Source: Pseudomonadota bacterium
Lineage (GTDB): Bacteria; Pseudomonadota; Gammaproteobacteria; Competibacterales; Competibacteraceae
Assembly: GCA_018240295.1 (NCBI GenBank)
Contig: JAFEGB010000035.1
Location: 1 to 40,828, forward strand
Direction of reading: 5' to 3'
DNA length: 40,828 bases
Below are positions 1 to 11,200 of the stretch, piece after piece. The notes below the pieces were generated by a model. The model ran no database searches. It saw nothing but the letters and a program-made list of their open reading frames with translations, and had not been told where the DNA came from. Numbering within the stretch: the first letter of the stretch is position 1; the number at the start of each line of letters is the position of its first letter. Both the position numbers and the translations under genes were made by a program.

Positions 1-590
1 ACCGCGACCTGGCGCAGATGGTCGAGGCCGGGTTGTTCCGGGCCGATCTGTACTACCGGCTGAACGTCTTCCCGGTGCGCGTGCCGCCGCTGCGCGAGCG
101 GCCCGAGGACATCCCGCTGCTGGTCACGCACACGCTCGCCGGCCTCGCGCGCCGCCTCGGCAAGTCGCTGCACGGCGTGAGCCCCGCCGCGCGCGAGCGC
201 CTCATCGCCTGGAGCTGGCCGGGCAACGTGCGCGAGCTGCAGAACGTCATCGAACGCGCGGCGATCCTCGCCAGCGGCGACACCATCGAGGTCGAGGATC
301 TCGGGCTGATGCCGGTATCACCCGGCGTCGCGCTCAGCCCGGTGACGGGGCTGGCGGCGCAGCCGGTGCCGATGGATGCCGCCGCCGCGGCGCGCCCGCT
401 GCCGATGGCGCCGGCGGCGGAGGAAGGCGCCAACCTCGAAGCCGTCGAGCGCCGCCACATCGAGCAGGTGCTCGCCGGCTGCAACGGCGTCATCGAAGGC
501 CCGAAGGGCGCGGCGGCGGCACTGGGGCTGCACCCGAGCACCCTGCGGTCGCGGATGCAGAAGCTCGGCATGCGCGGCAGGCGCGAGTGA
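1..590 (+). CDS. Sigma-54-dependent activator, C-terminal part (5' truncated)
   Basis: The gene enters from the left edge; its frame is open from base 3. What remains is the end of a sigma-54 AAA+ ATPase domain. It has the [11 protein letters not shown] and [11 protein letters not shown] stretches, the WPGNVREL sensor-2 motif and an Ala/Pro-rich linker. A C-terminal Fis-type helix-turn-helix follows, with ERRHIEQVL and then [11 protein letters not shown]. Such proteins open sigma-54 promoters by ATP hydrolysis after binding upstream enhancers. The HTH resembles FhlA-like activators more than NifA, but the N-terminal sensor domain that would define the signal lies outside the window. It cannot be assigned to the nif promoter described below. 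Confidence 0.93.
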   Translation, partial: RDLAQMVEAGLFRADLYYRLNVFPVRVPPLRERPEDIPLLVTHTLAGLARRLGKSLHGVSPAARERLIAWSWPGNVRELQNVIERAAILASGDTIEVEDLGLMPVSPGVALSPVTGLAAQPVPMDAAAAARPLPMAPAAEEGANLEAVERRHIEQVLAGCNGVIEGPKGAAAALGLHPSTLRSRMQKLGMRGRRE

Positions 591-772
591 TGCCCGCTGC
601 CGCGCTGTCCTGCCCATCGGCCCGGCCGGCGCGCCGGTGGCATCCGCCTGCGGGCGGGGAGCATGCGGATGTTCCGCCGGCCATCCTGCCGGCTCGCGGG
701 CGGTGGAATCTTTCGTGTCCGTTGCGGCCCCAGTTCACCGACCCGCCTGTGCAGCCTGAGGATTCCGCAACC

Positions 773-1231
773 GTGAAGATTTACCAGCAACTGATGGCCA
801 GCCTGTTCGCGATGATCTTCCAGGGGCTGGCGTTCGCGCTGATCCTGGTCGCCGGCTGGCAGTTCGCCGGCGCCTGGCGCGAGGGCAGCGAGGAGGTGCT
901 GAGCATCGTCGTCAGCGGCATCAACACGCTGGTGATCTCGCTGGCGATGTACGAACTCGGCGTCGGCGTCGGCAAGGAGTACGACCCCGACAACTCGCCG
1001 GACAACGCCTACCAGACCGTGCGCCGCACGATCAGCCGCTTCGTCGGCACGGTCTGCAGCGCGCTGGTGCTCGAAGGCCTGATCATGGCGATCAAGTACA
1101 GCCAGCTCGATCTGGCCGGCAACCTCGTCTATCCGGTCGCGCTGCTGATCTCGGCCGCGGTGCTGCTGATCGCGCTCGGCGTGTTCCTGCGCCTGACCGC
1201 GCCGCCGGCGGTGCAGTCGGAGCCGCGCTGA
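773..1231 (+). CDS. Small inner-membrane protein with four predicted helices
   Basis: The protein has about 152 residues. I chose the GTG start at 773 because GAGGA (758-762) sits 10 bases upstream; an in-frame ATG at 794 is the alternative. Four hydrophobic stretches are visible, beginning LFAMIFQGLAFALILVAGW, SGINTLVISLAMYELGVGV, FVGTVCSALVLEGLIMAI and YPVALLISAAVLLIALGVF. An acidic loop (EYDPDNSPDN) lies between helices 2 and 3. I do not recognise a characterised family. The stop codon shares one base with the ATG of the next gene (ATGA), so the two are probably translationally coupled. Confidence 0.8.
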   Translation: MKIYQQLMASLFAMIFQGLAFALILVAGWQFAGAWREGSEEVLSIVVSGINTLVISLAMYELGVGVGKEYDPDNSPDNAYQTVRRTISRFVGTVCSALVLEGLIMAIKYSQLDLAGNLVYPVALLISAAVLLIALGVFLRLTAPPAVQSEPR

Positions 1232-1728
1232 TGCCGGCGTCCGCGCACGACCGGGGGCTTGTGCGCATCGGCGTCATTTCCGACACGCACGGGCTGCTCA
1301 GGCCGGCGGCGCTGCATGCGCTGCGCGACAGCCGGCTGATCCTGCACGCCGGCGACATCGGCGATCCGGAAATCCTCGAACGGCTCGCGCAGATCGCCCC
1401 GGTGCTCGCCGTGCGCGGCAACAACGACTCCGGTGACTGGGCCGCACGCCTGCCCGAAACCCTGATCACCGACTGCGTGCCCGGCCTGCGTGCGCTGATC
1501 GTGCACGACCTGAAAACGCTCGCGTGCGATGCGCGGGCCGCCGGCTGCGCGGTGGTGGTCAGCGGTCACAGCCACCGGCCGCTGATCGAGCGGCGCGACG
1601 GCGTGCTGTACCTGAACCCCGGTTCGGCCGGTCCGCGCCGCTTCCGGCTGCCGCTCAGCTGCGGCTGGCTCGGGCTCGATGCTGACGGCCGGCTGCACGC
1701 CGGCATCGAGTTGCTGGAGCCGGACTGA
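1231..1728 (+). CDS. YfcE/MJ0936-type metallophosphoesterase
   Basis: The protein has 165 residues. It carries the calcineurin-like metal-binding motifs of the small YfcE/MJ0936 phosphodiesterases: GVISDTHG near residue 15, HAGDIGD near residue 40, RGNND near residue 65, and VSGHSHRP followed by LNPGSAGPRR. These residues bind two metal ions, and the family hydrolyses phosphodiester bonds in vitro with an often unknown natural substrate. The start overlaps the upstream membrane-protein stop by one base. The gene converges on mnmA with an 18-base gap and no obvious terminator. Confidence 0.9.
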   Translation: MPASAHDRGLVRIGVISDTHGLLRPAALHALRDSRLILHAGDIGDPEILERLAQIAPVLAVRGNNDSGDWAARLPETLITDCVPGLRALIVHDLKTLACDARAAGCAVVVSGHSHRPLIERRDGVLYLNPGSAGPRRFRLPLSCGWLGLDADGRLHAGIELLEPD

Positions 1729-1746
1729 CGCGCGCGCCGCGCAGGC

Positions 1747-2838
1747 TCAGTCGCCGGCCGCGTCGATGATGCCGCCGCCGAGGCAGACCTCGCCGTCGTA
1801 GAACACCACCGACTGGCCTGGCGTCACGGCGCGCTGCGGCACATCGAAGCGCACCCGGGCCGTGTCGCCGTCGATCGCGAGCAGCGTGCAGGGCTGGTCG
1901 GCCTGCCGGTAGCGGATCTTGGCGCTGCAGCGATACGGCAGCGCCGGCGCCTCGCCGGCGATCCACGAGAGCTTCGAGGCGCGCAGGCCCGCGGCGAGCA
2001 GCGCCGGATGATCGCTCCCCTGCACGACGGTCAGCGTGTTGGTCTCCCGGTCCTTGCCGGCGACGAACCACGGTGCGCCGCTGCCGCCGCGCCGGCCGCC
2101 GATCTCCAGGCCCTGACGCTGACCGAGCGTGTAGAAGGCCAGGCCGCGGTGCGTGCCGACGCACTCGCCGTCGGGCGTGCGCATCGGACCGGGCTCGGCC
2201 GGCAGGTACTGCGCGAGGAACTGCGTGAAGTCGCGCTCGCCGATGAAGCAGATGCCGGTCGAATCCTTCTTGTCGTGCACGACCAGGCCGAGGCGCGCGG
2301 CGATGGCGCGCACCTCGCGCTTGGGCAGCGCGCCGACCGGAAAGCAGGCCGGGGCGAGCTGGCGCTGTTCGAGCGCGTGCAGGAAGTAGCTCTGGTCCTT
2401 GCCCGGGTCGAGGCCCTTCAGCAGCTGCACGCGACCATCGGCGGTGCGGGCCGTGCGCGCGTAGTGGCCGGTGGCGAGCGCATCGGCACCGAGGGCCAGC
2501 GCGTGGTCGAGGAAGGCGCGGAACTTGATCTCGCGGTTGCAGAGCACGTCGGGGTTCGGCGTGCGTCCGGCGGCGAGTTCGGACAGGAAGGCCGCGAACA
2601 CGCGCTCGCGGTATTCGCGCGCGAAGTTCACGCGGTGCAGCGGGATGTCGAGCGTCGCGCAGATGTCCTCGCAGTCGCGCAGGTCCTCGGCGGCGCTGCA
2701 CCAGCCGGTGTCGAGCGCATCGTCCCAGTTCTTCATGAACACGGCGTGGACCTCGTGGCCCTGCTCGCGCAGCAGCCACGCGCTGACGGCGGAATCGACG
2801 CCGCCGGACAGGCCGACGACGATGCGCTGGGGGTTCAT
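1747..2838 (-). CDS. mnmA: tRNA-specific 2-thiouridylase MnmA
   Basis: The protein has 363 residues, the usual length for MnmA. The enzyme adenylates and thiolates U34 of tRNA Lys, Glu and Gln. The N-terminal PP-loop SGGVDSAV is present near residue 10. The two catalytic cysteines are visible in [12 protein letters not shown] and [12 protein letters not shown], and YTLGQRQGL is also characteristic. The start at 2838 ([13 protein letters not shown]) fits the family; the frame stays open further upstream, but that part has no family-like sequence. No clear Shine-Dalgarno precedes it. The gene stands alone, divergent from the GGDEF/EAL gene. Confidence 0.97.
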   Translation of the reverse strand: MNPQRIVVGLSGGVDSAVSAWLLREQGHEVHAVFMKNWDDALDTGWCSAAEDLRDCEDICATLDIPLHRVNFAREYRERVFAAFLSELAAGRTPNPDVLCNREIKFRAFLDHALALGADALATGHYARTARTADGRVQLLKGLDPGKDQSYFLHALEQRQLAPACFPVGALPKREVRAIAARLGLVVHDKKDSTGICFIGERDFTQFLAQYLPAEPGPMRTPDGECVGTHRGLAFYTLGQRQGLEIGGRRGGSGAPWFVAGKDRETNTLTVVQGSDHPALLAAGLRASKLSWIAGEAPALPYRCSAKIRYRQADQPCTLLAIDGDTARVRFDVPQRAVTPGQSVVFYDGEVCLGGGIIDAAGD

Positions 2839-3178
2839 GCGAAGGAAAATCCGGTTCGGGCGGAAAGGCGGCCGGCGGGCCGGCGAGGGACGCAGCGGCC
2901 ATGATACCGGTACGCCGCGCAGATGCCGTACTGTGAAGTCCGGCGCCGCGCAGCCGATGCGCCACCGATGTGCGGGGTGCTTCCGTTTCCGCCGGCCGAC
3001 GGCTTGCCGGGCCAACTGCGTCCGGTGCGGCCGGTGCGGCCGGTGCGGCCTGCAAGGCATGTTGCACTGCGACATGCGAATTGACGGTTGCAAGGCCACC
3101 GGATGGCATACCCTGTCCACACCGGTCCGACCACACGGACATCGCCTTTTCAGCAGTCGGGCATCGGCCCACCGGCGC
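2839..3178. other. Divergent intergenic region mnmA / GGDEF-EAL gene
   Basis: This stretch of 340 bases holds no convincing gene. It contains the 9-bp tandem repeat at 3024-3050. On the plus strand it also has a possible sigma-70 promoter: TTGACG at 3081-3086, with a poor -10 (GCATAC or nearby) around 3104-3112. Frames reading through it lack family-like sequence. Confidence 0.5.
3024..3050. repeat. Three tandem copies of GGTGCGGCC
   Basis: Three perfect, adjacent 9-base units lie upstream of the GGDEF/EAL gene. The unit length is a multiple of three, but no supported gene covers it. Its function is unknown; slippage is a plausible origin. Confidence 0.9.
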
Positions 3179-6100
3179 ATGGCATTGCAGAACATGGAAC
3201 CCGCATCGCCCGTCCCCGGCCAGGGTCACTTCATCAGCCTCAAATGGCGCGCGCTGCTGCTGACCAGCATCGTGCTGGTCGTGATGATCTTCGGCGGGGC
3301 CTGGCTGAACTACGACAACCTGAGCAGGCAGCTGCGCACGCAGCTCGCGCAGGACAACGCCGCACGCCTGCGCGAGCTGCATGCGCTGATGGGCCAGTCG
3401 GTCGAGCGCCTGCGTCAGCTCGCGGGCATGATCCCGACCTTTCCGGGCATGCAGACGGCGCTGCGCGGCAACGACGGGCTGGCGGTCGCCAGCGTGCTCG
3501 ATGCGCAGTGGCCGGCCCTGCAGTTCGATCTCGGCCTCGACCGGCTCGTGGTCTACGGCAGCGACGACGCCAGCGCGCTCGCGCAGTGGTCGGTGAGTTC
3601 GGGCACCGAGGTCGAGGCGCGGCTGGTCGGGCTGGTGGCGATGGCGCGCGCGCAGGAGACGCCGCAGAGCCTGCTCGAATGCAGCCCCGAGTGCATGCAT
3701 TACGTCGCCGCGCCGATGCTCGCCGAGGGCCGCAACGCCGGCGTCGTGCTGCTCGGCGTCGGGCTGGCCGACACGCTGCGCAGCTTCGCCGCCGTCTCCG
3801 GCGCCGAGGTCGGGCTGCTGCGCATCGGCGCCCGCGGCAGCCGCGATCCGGCGCTCGGCCGGCTCGATGCCTGGAACGCCGACCTCTCGGCGCTGACCCG
3901 TCCCGAGCAGTCGCTGCCGGTGCTGAGGCTCGCGGCCGGCCGGCAGGCGCTTGAGGATGCCGCCGGCGGCCTGCTGGTCGAGGCCGGCGAGCGCAGCTAC
4001 GACCTGCGGGTGTCGACGCTGCCGGGCCTGGCCCGCGACCATCCGATCCGGCTGCTGGTGATCGCCGACATCACGGCGCCGCTCTCCGACATCCGCGCCG
4101 CCGCGCAGACGGCCTTCGGCATCGGCGCGATCGGCTGGCTGCTCGCCGAATGCGCGCTGCTCGCGATCCTGTGGCGGCCGATGTCGCGGCTGCGCAAGAC
4201 GGCGCAGACGCTGCCGCTGCTCGCGCAGAGCGAGTTCGCGGCGGTGCGCACGACGCTGGCCGGCGTCATCACGCCGGACGGCCGCGGCCTGCGCTTCGGG
4301 CACGACGAGATCGACTGGCTGGATGCGATCACGATCGCGCTGGCCGACCGGCTGGAAATCCTCGAAGCCGTGGTGCGCGAACGCACCGAGGGTCTGGCCC
4401 GCCAGCGCGACGAGCTCGCCGCCGAGCGCGATTTCGTCAACAGCCTGCTCGATACCGCGCAGGTCGCGATCCTGACGCTTGATGCGCAGCTTCGCATCGT
4501 GCGCGCCAACAGCTTCGCCTCGGCGATCAGCGGGGCCGCGCGCGAGGAACTCGGCGGCCAGCCCTTCCTGCAGCTGCTGGCGCCGGAGTCGGCCGGCGAG
4601 CTGACGATGGCGCTGCGCGGGCTGCTCGCCGGCAACGAGCACCTGCGCCACGAATCGCTGGTGGTGCATCGCAATGGCACGCTGCGCACGCTGACCTGGC
4701 ATCACTCGCGGCTCGGGCGCAGCGTCGACGGCGGCGGGCCGCTGATCGTCTCGGTCGGTCTCGACAACACCGAGCGACGCGGTGCCGAGATGCGGCTCGC
4801 CTGGCTGGCCGATCACGACCAGCTCACCGGCCTGCCGAACCGTCCGCGCCTGCAGGAGGAACTGGAGCTGATGATCGCGGCCGCAGCGCGCCAGAACCGC
4901 AGCGGTGCGCTGCTGATGGTCGATCTCGACCAGTTCCGCTACATCAACGAAGCCGACACCCACCAGAGCGGCGACCGGCTGCTGAAGGCCGTGGCGGTGG
5001 CGCTGCAGCGCGGGCTGCCGGAAGCCGACTTCATCGCCCGCCTGGGCGGTGACGAGTTCGCGGTGCTGCTGCGCGAGACCGACGCCGAGCGCGCCTGCCG
5101 CATCGGCGCCGACATCAACCAGCAGATCGCCAACATCCGCTGCGAGGTCGCCGGCCGGCCGTTCCGGCTGTCGGCGAGCATCGGCATCGTGCTGTTCCCC
5201 GGGCAGGGCGGGGCCGAGGAAGTGCTCGCGCACGGGGATTTCGCGATGTACCAGGCCAAGGAGGCCGGTCGCGGCCACTGGCATCTGTTCTCGGAGGCCG
5301 ACCGGGCGCGCGAGCGCCTGCAGGACCGCATGCTGTGGAAGGACCGTGTCGCCTCGGCGCTCGACGAGGACCGCATCGAGCTGTACTTCCAGCCGATCAT
5401 GCACATCGGCGAGGGCACGATCTCGCACCACGAGGTGCTGGTGCGTCTGCGCGACCCGGACGGGCGCATCCACGCCGCCGGGCAGTTCATCGAGGCGGCC
5501 GAGCGCACCGGCATGATCAACGCGCTGGACCGGCGCGTGCTGACCAAGGCGATCCGCCATCTGGCCGCGATCACGCGCAGCGGCCACGACGCGAGCTTCG
5601 CGCTGAACCTGTCCGGCCACACGCTCGGCGATCCGGAGCTGCTGGCACTGCTGCGCCGTGCGCTCGATGAGCACGACGTCGATCCGGCGCGGCTGATCTT
5701 CGAGATCACCGAGACCGCGGCGGTCGCCGACTTCGAGCAGGCGCTGGCGGTCATCGTCGCGATCAAGAGCCTCGGCTGCCGCTTCGCGCTCGATGACTTC
5801 GGCATCGGCTTCTCGTCGTTCACGTACCTGCGCCACTTCCCGGTCGATTACCTGAAGCTCGACGGATCGTTCATCCGCCAGCTCCCCGACCGCCCCGAGG
5901 ATCAGGCCATCGTCAGGGCGCTGCACCAGATCGCGATCGGCTTCGGCAAGCGCACGATCGCCGAATACGTCGAGACGGAAGCGACGCTGAAGCTGCTCGG
6001 CGAGATCGGCATCGACTATGCGCAGGGCTACTACATCAGCGAGCCGCGGCCGCTGGAGGTCGTCTTCGGCATTTCCGGCCCGCAGCCGGAATCGGCCTGA
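3179..6100 (+). CDS. Membrane GGDEF/EAL protein with periplasmic sensor and PAS domain
   Basis: The protein has about 973 residues. A membrane helix lies at about 22-43, followed by a periplasmic sensor (about 45-310) and a second helix (about 312-333). Then come a coiled-coil linker, a PAS domain (about 415-530), a GGDEF domain and an EAL domain. The GGDEF motif is intact (623-627), as are DLDQF and HQSGD. The EAL signature reads EVLVR with Glu752 kept. [26 protein letters not shown] and the late Glu are also present, so both c-di-GMP synthesis and breakdown are possible. The start is uncertain: ATG 3179 or ATG 3194, neither with a clear ribosome site. The 3' end overlaps the convergent gene's end by 70 bases. 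Confidence 0.93.
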   Translation: MALQNMEPASPVPGQGHFISLKWRALLLTSIVLVVMIFGGAWLNYDNLSRQLRTQLAQDNAARLRELHALMGQSVERLRQLAGMIPTFPGMQTALRGNDGLAVASVLDAQWPALQFDLGLDRLVVYGSDDASALAQWSVSSGTEVEARLVGLVAMARAQETPQSLLECSPECMHYVAAPMLAEGRNAGVVLLGVGLADTLRSFAAVSGAEVGLLRIGARGSRDPALGRLDAWNADLSALTRPEQSLPVLRLAAGRQALEDAAGGLLVEAGERSYDLRVSTLPGLARDHPIRLLVIADITAPLSDIRAAAQTAFGIGAIGWLLAECALLAILWRPMSRLRKTAQTLPLLAQSEFAAVRTTLAGVITPDGRGLRFGHDEIDWLDAITIALADRLEILEAVVRERTEGLARQRDELAAERDFVNSLLDTAQVAILTLDAQLRIVRANSFASAISGAAREELGGQPFLQLLAPESAGELTMALRGLLAGNEHLRHESLVVHRNGTLRTLTWHHSRLGRSVDGGGPLIVSVGLDNTERRGAEMRLAWLADHDQLTGLPNRPRLQEELELMIAAAARQNRSGALLMVDLDQFRYINEADTHQSGDRLLKAVAVALQRGLPEADFIARLGGDEFAVLLRETDAERACRIGADINQQIANIRCEVAGRPFRLSASIGIVLFPGQGGAEEVLAHGDFAMYQAKEAGRGHWHLFSEADRARERLQDRMLWKDRVASALDEDRIELYFQPIMHIGEGTISHHEVLVRLRDPDGRIHAAGQFIEAAERTGMINALDRRVLTKAIRHLAAITRSGHDASFALNLSGHTLGDPELLALLRRALDEHDVDPARLIFEITETAAVADFEQALAVIVAIKSLGCRFALDDFGIGFSSFTYLRHFPVDYLKLDGSFIRQLPDRPEDQAIVRALHQIAIGFGKRTIAEYVETEATLKLLGEIGIDYAQGYYISEPRPLEVVFGISGPQPESA

Positions 6101-8262
6101 TCGCCGAGTTCGGTCATGCGCAGCAGGCGGTTGCCGCCGGCACGGCGTGCAGCCCGCAGCGCCCGCAGCGCCCGCTCGTGCAGGGCAGGGGCGTTTTCGC
6201 CGGCGCGCAGCGCGGCCAGTCCGGCGCTGAAACCCGCCAGGGCGGGGGGCTGGGCCGCGTCGGCGGCGCTGCGCTGCCAGGTGCTGCGCAGCGTCTCGAT
6301 CACGCAGCCGGCCACGTCGCCGCCGGTCTCGGTCAGGGCCAGCGCGAAGGCGGCCCCGTGGCCGCGTCCGAGCAGGTCGCTGCGGCGCACGCGCTGCCCG
6401 AGCTGCTGCGCGAGCAGGCACAGCAGGCGGTCGGCGGCGCCGCGGCCCTGGGCATCGGCGAGCGCGCCGAGTTCGTCCGGATCGATCAGCACCAGCGACA
6501 GGGCCCGGCCGTAGCGCTGGGCACGGCCGACCTCGATGCCGAGGCGGTTCTCGAAGCTGCTTGCCGACAGCACGCCGGTCAGCGGATCGGTGTCGACCCG
6601 GGCGCGCAGGCGGCGGCCGCGCAGCGCGCGCGTCTGCACGACCTGACGCAGCTGCACGGCCTCGAACGGCTTCGACAGCCAGTCATCGAGCCCGGCTCCG
6701 AGGGCAGCGGCCTGATGCGCCAGCTCGTGATCGGCCGACAGGAACACGATCGGCAGGTTCGACCAGCCCGGGAACTGGCGCAGGGCGGTGGCGACCTCCA
6801 GGCCGGTGCAGTCGCGCAGGTACAGATCGAGCAGCAGCACATCCGGCTCGAACTCGGCCAGCTCCTCGCAGAGCGCGTACGGGTGTTCCATCGCCCGCAC
6901 CACGAAACCGTTGCCGGACAGCAGGTTGCTGCACAGTGCGATGAATATCGGGTCGTCGTCGATGAGCAGCACGCGCAGCGCATCGCCGACGCGCGGCACG
7001 CAGCGCATCTCCAGCCATTCACCGAGCAGGGCCTGATCGACGGTCGCGGCGAAACAGGTCTCGGCCCCGGCATGCACGCCGGCGATGCGGTCGGCGAGGC
7101 TGCCGCGACCGCTGTACAGCGCAAGCGGTGCGCGTGCGCGCAGCCGGGCGATGGCCTCGGGCCGCCCGAGCATCGCGGTGCCGATCAGCGTCGCGGCCGG
7201 GGCCGTGACGCCGGCCTCCAGCGCCGACAGCGCGGCATCGAGGTCGGCGAAGGTCCGCAACTGCAGTTCGAGCGGCGACAGGGTCGTGAGCAGCATCGGT
7301 GCGATGCCGACAGCCCACAGCGTGGCCGTGGCACTGGGCTCGGCTTTGACTTCGGGCCCGGCCCCGGTCCCGGCCTCAGCTGTGCCGGGCTGCGGGTCGG
7401 TGGAGGCTTCACTGCGCGCCGGTCGGGGAGATGCCGGAGGCGCGGTCGGCGCAGAGGTCGGCGTTGGCGGCGGCGCGTCGGTGCTCGCCGGCGCGGCATC
7501 CGCCGCTGCAGACGGCCCGAGGGCTGCCGACACCGCGGCCTCGAAGTCCGCCAGCGCCGTGTCGACCGCGGCGCGCAGATCGGTCTCGCCGGGCCGGGCA
7601 CGCCAGGCGAGCAGCGCGGTTTCGACGCGGCGGGCCTGGGTGCCGACCGCCGGTTGGTCGAAGGTTGCGCCGGTGCCGGCAAGGCGGTGGGCGATCAGGC
7701 GCACCTCGTCGGCCGCCGCCGGATCGCCGCCGGCCGCCGACTGCCAGTGGCTGCGCAGGGCCTGGCGCCGTTCGGGCAGCTGCGCAAGAAAGCTCCGGCG
7801 CAGGTCGGCGATCGGGTCGGCATCGGCTTCGGGCGCGGCCGGCGCCGCGGCGCCGGGCTCGGTGCGCCGGACCGTGCGCAGCGCCCGCAGCCGGGCCGGC
7901 AGCGCGCTCGGCACCAGCGGTCCGGTGATCGCCTCCAGCGCACCGAGCGAGCGCCAGCGCGCGGCGGCCGCCGGCGGTGCCAGCACGGCGAGGATCACCA
8001 CCGGCAGCGCCGCGCTGCGCTCATCGGCCCGCAGCAGGGCCAGCACGGCTTCGGTCGCTGCCGGGTCGGGTGCCGTCGCGAGCAGCACGCAGCCGGCGCC
8101 GGTGCGCTGCGCGAGCGCCGGCAGTTGCGCATCGGCGCTGCCGGCCAGCGTGATCTGCCAGCCGCCGAGCCGTTCGAGCGCGAGGCGCACGAGCAGGCGC
8201 TGTTCGGGGTCGTCGTCGATGTACAGCAGGCGCAGCGTGCCGGCGGCGGCAGGATCATTCAT
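6031..8262 (-). CDS. REC-Hpt-REC-GGDEF-like multidomain response regulator
   Basis: The protein has 743 residues. Residues 1-125 look like a receiver (LLYIDDDPE), but the acceptor Asp position reads LLATAPDP. Residues 150-248 form an Hpt domain with His192 in AHRLAGTGATF. A Pro/Ala/Thr-rich linker (250-315) and a degenerate receiver-like segment (315-425) follow. Next is a canonical receiver (428-545; IDDDP, Asp479 in LLLDLYL, LSKPF). The C-terminal GGDEF-like domain has RGHGAAF where GGDEF should be, so it should not make c-di-GMP. The start overlaps the upstream hybrid kinase by 8 bases, so the two form one operon and probably one phosphorelay. The stop lies inside the 3' end of the convergent GGDEF/EAL gene. 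Confidence 0.9.
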   Translation of the reverse strand: MNDPAAAGTLRLLYIDDDPEQRLLVRLALERLGGWQITLAGSADAQLPALAQRTGAGCVLLATAPDPAATEAVLALLRADERSAALPVVILAVLAPPAAAARWRSLGALEAITGPLVPSALPARLRALRTVRRTEPGAAAPAAPEADADPIADLRRSFLAQLPERRQALRSHWQSAAGGDPAAADEVRLIAHRLAGTGATFDQPAVGTQARRVETALLAWRARPGETDLRAAVDTALADFEAAVSAALGPSAAADAAPASTDAPPPTPTSAPTAPPASPRPARSEASTDPQPGTAEAGTGAGPEVKAEPSATATLWAVGIAPMLLTTLSPLELQLRTFADLDAALSALEAGVTAPAATLIGTAMLGRPEAIARLRARAPLALYSGRGSLADRIAGVHAGAETCFAATVDQALLGEWLEMRCVPRVGDALRVLLIDDDPIFIALCSNLLSGNGFVVRAMEHPYALCEELAEFEPDVLLLDLYLRDCTGLEVATALRQFPGWSNLPIVFLSADHELAHQAAALGAGLDDWLSKPFEAVQLRQVVQTRALRGRRLRARVDTDPLTGVLSASSFENRLGIEVGRAQRYGRALSLVLIDPDELGALADAQGRGAADRLLCLLAQQLGQRVRRSDLLGRGHGAAFALALTETGGDVAGCVIETLRSTWQRSAADAAQPPALAGFSAGLAALRAGENAPALHERALRALRAARRAGGNRLLRMTELGDQADSGCGPEMPKTTSSGRGSLM

Positions 8263-11200
8263 GGGGCGGTCCCTCGCGGTCGCGCCCGAGCAGCGAGCCG
8301 ACCGTGCGCAGCAGGTCCTTGCCGGTGGCGCTCGCCTTGCTCAGGGTGCCGGCGATCGCCTGCCACTGGGCGGGGTCGGGTTCGCCGGCCGAGAACACCA
8401 GCACCGGCGTCGGCTCGCCGCCGGCGGTGTGCAGCTTCGGCGCCACGGCGAGGCCGTAGCCATCGGGCAGCAGCAGGTCGAGGATCGCCAGATCGAACGG
8501 CAGCGTCGCGGCCAGGTGCTCGGCTTCGGATAGGGTTTCGGCATCGAAGAGCTTCACGCGCGGGCCGAGCAGGCGGCGCACGTATTCGCGCATGCCGGGA
8601 TCGTTCTCGACGTGCAGCACCTGCGCGCGCTCGGCGTGCACGCCGAGCGCGGCGATCGCTGCCTGCAGGCGCTCGGGCCGCACCGGCTTCGGCAGCCAGT
8701 CGGCGACCGGCAGCGCCACGGCTTCCAGCGAGCCCTGCGGCAGCGCCGAGACGACCATGACCGGCACGGCGACGTGGCGCGGGTCCTCGCGCATCGCGCG
8801 GATGACTTCCTCGCCCATGCCGTCGGGCAGCAGCATGTCGACGGTGACCAGCGCGTAGCGGCCGACGGCGAGCTTCTCGCGCGCGGCGCGCACGCTGCCG
8901 GCGACCTCGGCGATGTAGCCGTCGCGGCTCAGCTCGGCGACGAAGGCCGAGGCCGCGAGCGCGTCATCCTCGACCACGAGCACGTGCGGGCGCTCGCTGT
9001 GCGTGCTCGTGACCACGGCCAGCGGCAGTTCGAGGTGCAGGCAGGTGCCCTCGGGGCCGGTCTCGTAGTTGATCGTGCCGCCCTGGCGCTCGGTCAGCTC
9101 GCGGGCGATGTACAGGCCGAGACCGGCGCCGCCGGCGGGCCGGCCGGTCTCGACCGGTCCCTGCAGGAAGCGGTGGAACAGCCGCGGGCGCAGCTCGGCC
9201 GGGACGCCGGCACCGCGGTCGCAGACTTCGATGCCGGCGCGCCGGCCCGGCAGTTTCAGCGCGCGCAGCGTCACTGCGCTGCCGGCCGGGGCATGGCGCA
9301 GCGCGTTGTCGAGCAGATGGCCGAGCACCTGCGTCAGGCGCTCGGGGTCGGCGTTGACGCTGAGTTCGCCGGCGGCGTCGATGTCGATCCTGATCCCGGC
9401 CGCGGCCGCGGCCGCGGCGTATTCGTCGCGGAGCTGTCCGAGCAGCGCAGCGAGCGCGATCGTCTGCGGGGCCAGCGGCACGTCGCCGGCGGCGATGCGT
9501 TCGGCGTCCTGGATGTCGGCGACGATGCGCATCAGCCGGGCATCGTGGCGGCGGGCGATGTCGATGAGATCCTGCGCTTCGCCGGAGACCGTGCCGAGCG
9601 CGCCGCTGGCGATCAGGTCGAGCGTGCCGCCGATCGTGGTCAGCGGCGCGCGCAGCTCGCGCGCCACCAGCGCCACGAACTGCGCGTGCAGATGCACGGC
9701 CTCGCGCAGCGTGCTCACGTCGCGGTTGATCTCCAGCGTCGCCGACAGCCGGCCGTCGGGTCCGCGCAGCAGCACGCGGCGGCTCTCGATCGTCAGCGCG
9801 TGACCGTCGCGGTGACGCTGCAGCAGCGTGCCTTCCCAGTAATCGAGCGCAGTGCGCTCCGTCTCATCGGCCGCGCCGCTGACGGCGTTGTGCGTGTCCA
9901 GGCGCTCGTGCAGCGGCTGGCCGGTCATCTCGGCCGCGCTCCAGCCATACAGACGCTCGGCACCGCGGTTCCAGTGCGTGACCCGGCCCTCGGCATCGCG
10001 GCCGATGATCGCGTCGTGCGCGCGCTCGATCAGCGCGGCCTGCTCGGTGCGTGCGCGTTCGGCCTGACGCTGGGCGTCAATGTCCTCGATCTGGGCGATG
10101 AAGCCGGTCGGGCGCTGCTGGCCGTCACGCATGCACGAGGCAACCACGCGCAGCCAGTGCAGCGAGCCGTCGGCGCGCAGGCCGCGCAGTTCGTAGCGGG
10201 TCGAACCGATCGTGCCCTCGGCGAGCTGCCGCGCGAGCTCCTGCGCCACGTAGCGGTCCGGGCCGTGGATGAAGTCGGCGAAGTGATGGCCGAGCAGGGC
10301 CTGCGCCTCGTGGCCGCCGAGCGCGCAGAGCGCCGGGTTCACGGCGACGAAGCGGCCTTCGAGATCGATCAGGGCCATGCCGATCGCCGAATCGCGCATC
10401 GCGCTGCGCAGGCGCTCCTCGCTGGCGCGCAGCCGGCCCATGTCGGCAGAGCGGCATTCCAGCAGCCAGGCAACGGCGAGCGGTGCAAACTGCGCCAGCG
10501 CATTGATGCCCGGCCCGTAGGTCTGCAGGGCCATCTGCATCGGGACCGGCGGCAGTACCGACAGCAGGGCGGCGAACAGCAGGCTCTCGCAGGCACACAG
10601 CAGCGCCGTGCCGCCGAGGCCGAGCCGGAACGAGGCGAGCAGCAGCGGAAGTTCGATGGTCACGAACGGGAACGGGCTGAGCTGCAGGCTGGCGAAGGTG
10701 CCGGCGATGGTCAGCCCGTACAGCAGGAGGATCTCGGTGCGCCGCCCGGCCGCGAACCAGTAGTGCGACTCGCGCAGGCTGGCGCGCAGCCCGAGCGGCA
10801 GCACCGCGACCATGCCGGTCAGGTCACTGGTCAGCCAGTTGCCGATCGAGGCCGGCAGCGGCCGTGCGTGCACGGTCGCCAGCAGCGCGCCGCCGACGAG
10901 CGCCGACAGCATCGTGCCGGTGGCGACCACGAGGATCAGCCGCACGGCGCTTGTCGGGCGCTCGGTCAGCAGGAAGGGCTGCGAATCGGCCGGGCGCAGC
11001 GCGAGCAGCGGCACCAGCACGCTGACCAGATTCGCGAACGCATAGCCGGCGGCCAGACCGGGCGAGACGTCGGTGGCCAGGTTCGCACACAGGCCGGCGG
11101 CGGCTCCGGTGATCACCACCGGCCAGATCTGCCGGTACGGTGCCCGCAGCGCCACGGCGAGCAGGATGGCGTTCGGCAGCCAGATCGTGGCGAGCGGGCT

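Noticed and set aside
1655-6421. A very long open frame on the minus strand across mnmA and the GGDEF/EAL gene
   Set aside because: It is antisense to two clear genes, is dominated by Arg, Ala, Gln and Asp, and has no family-like sequence outside the mnmA-overlapping part. GC-rich codon bias explains it.
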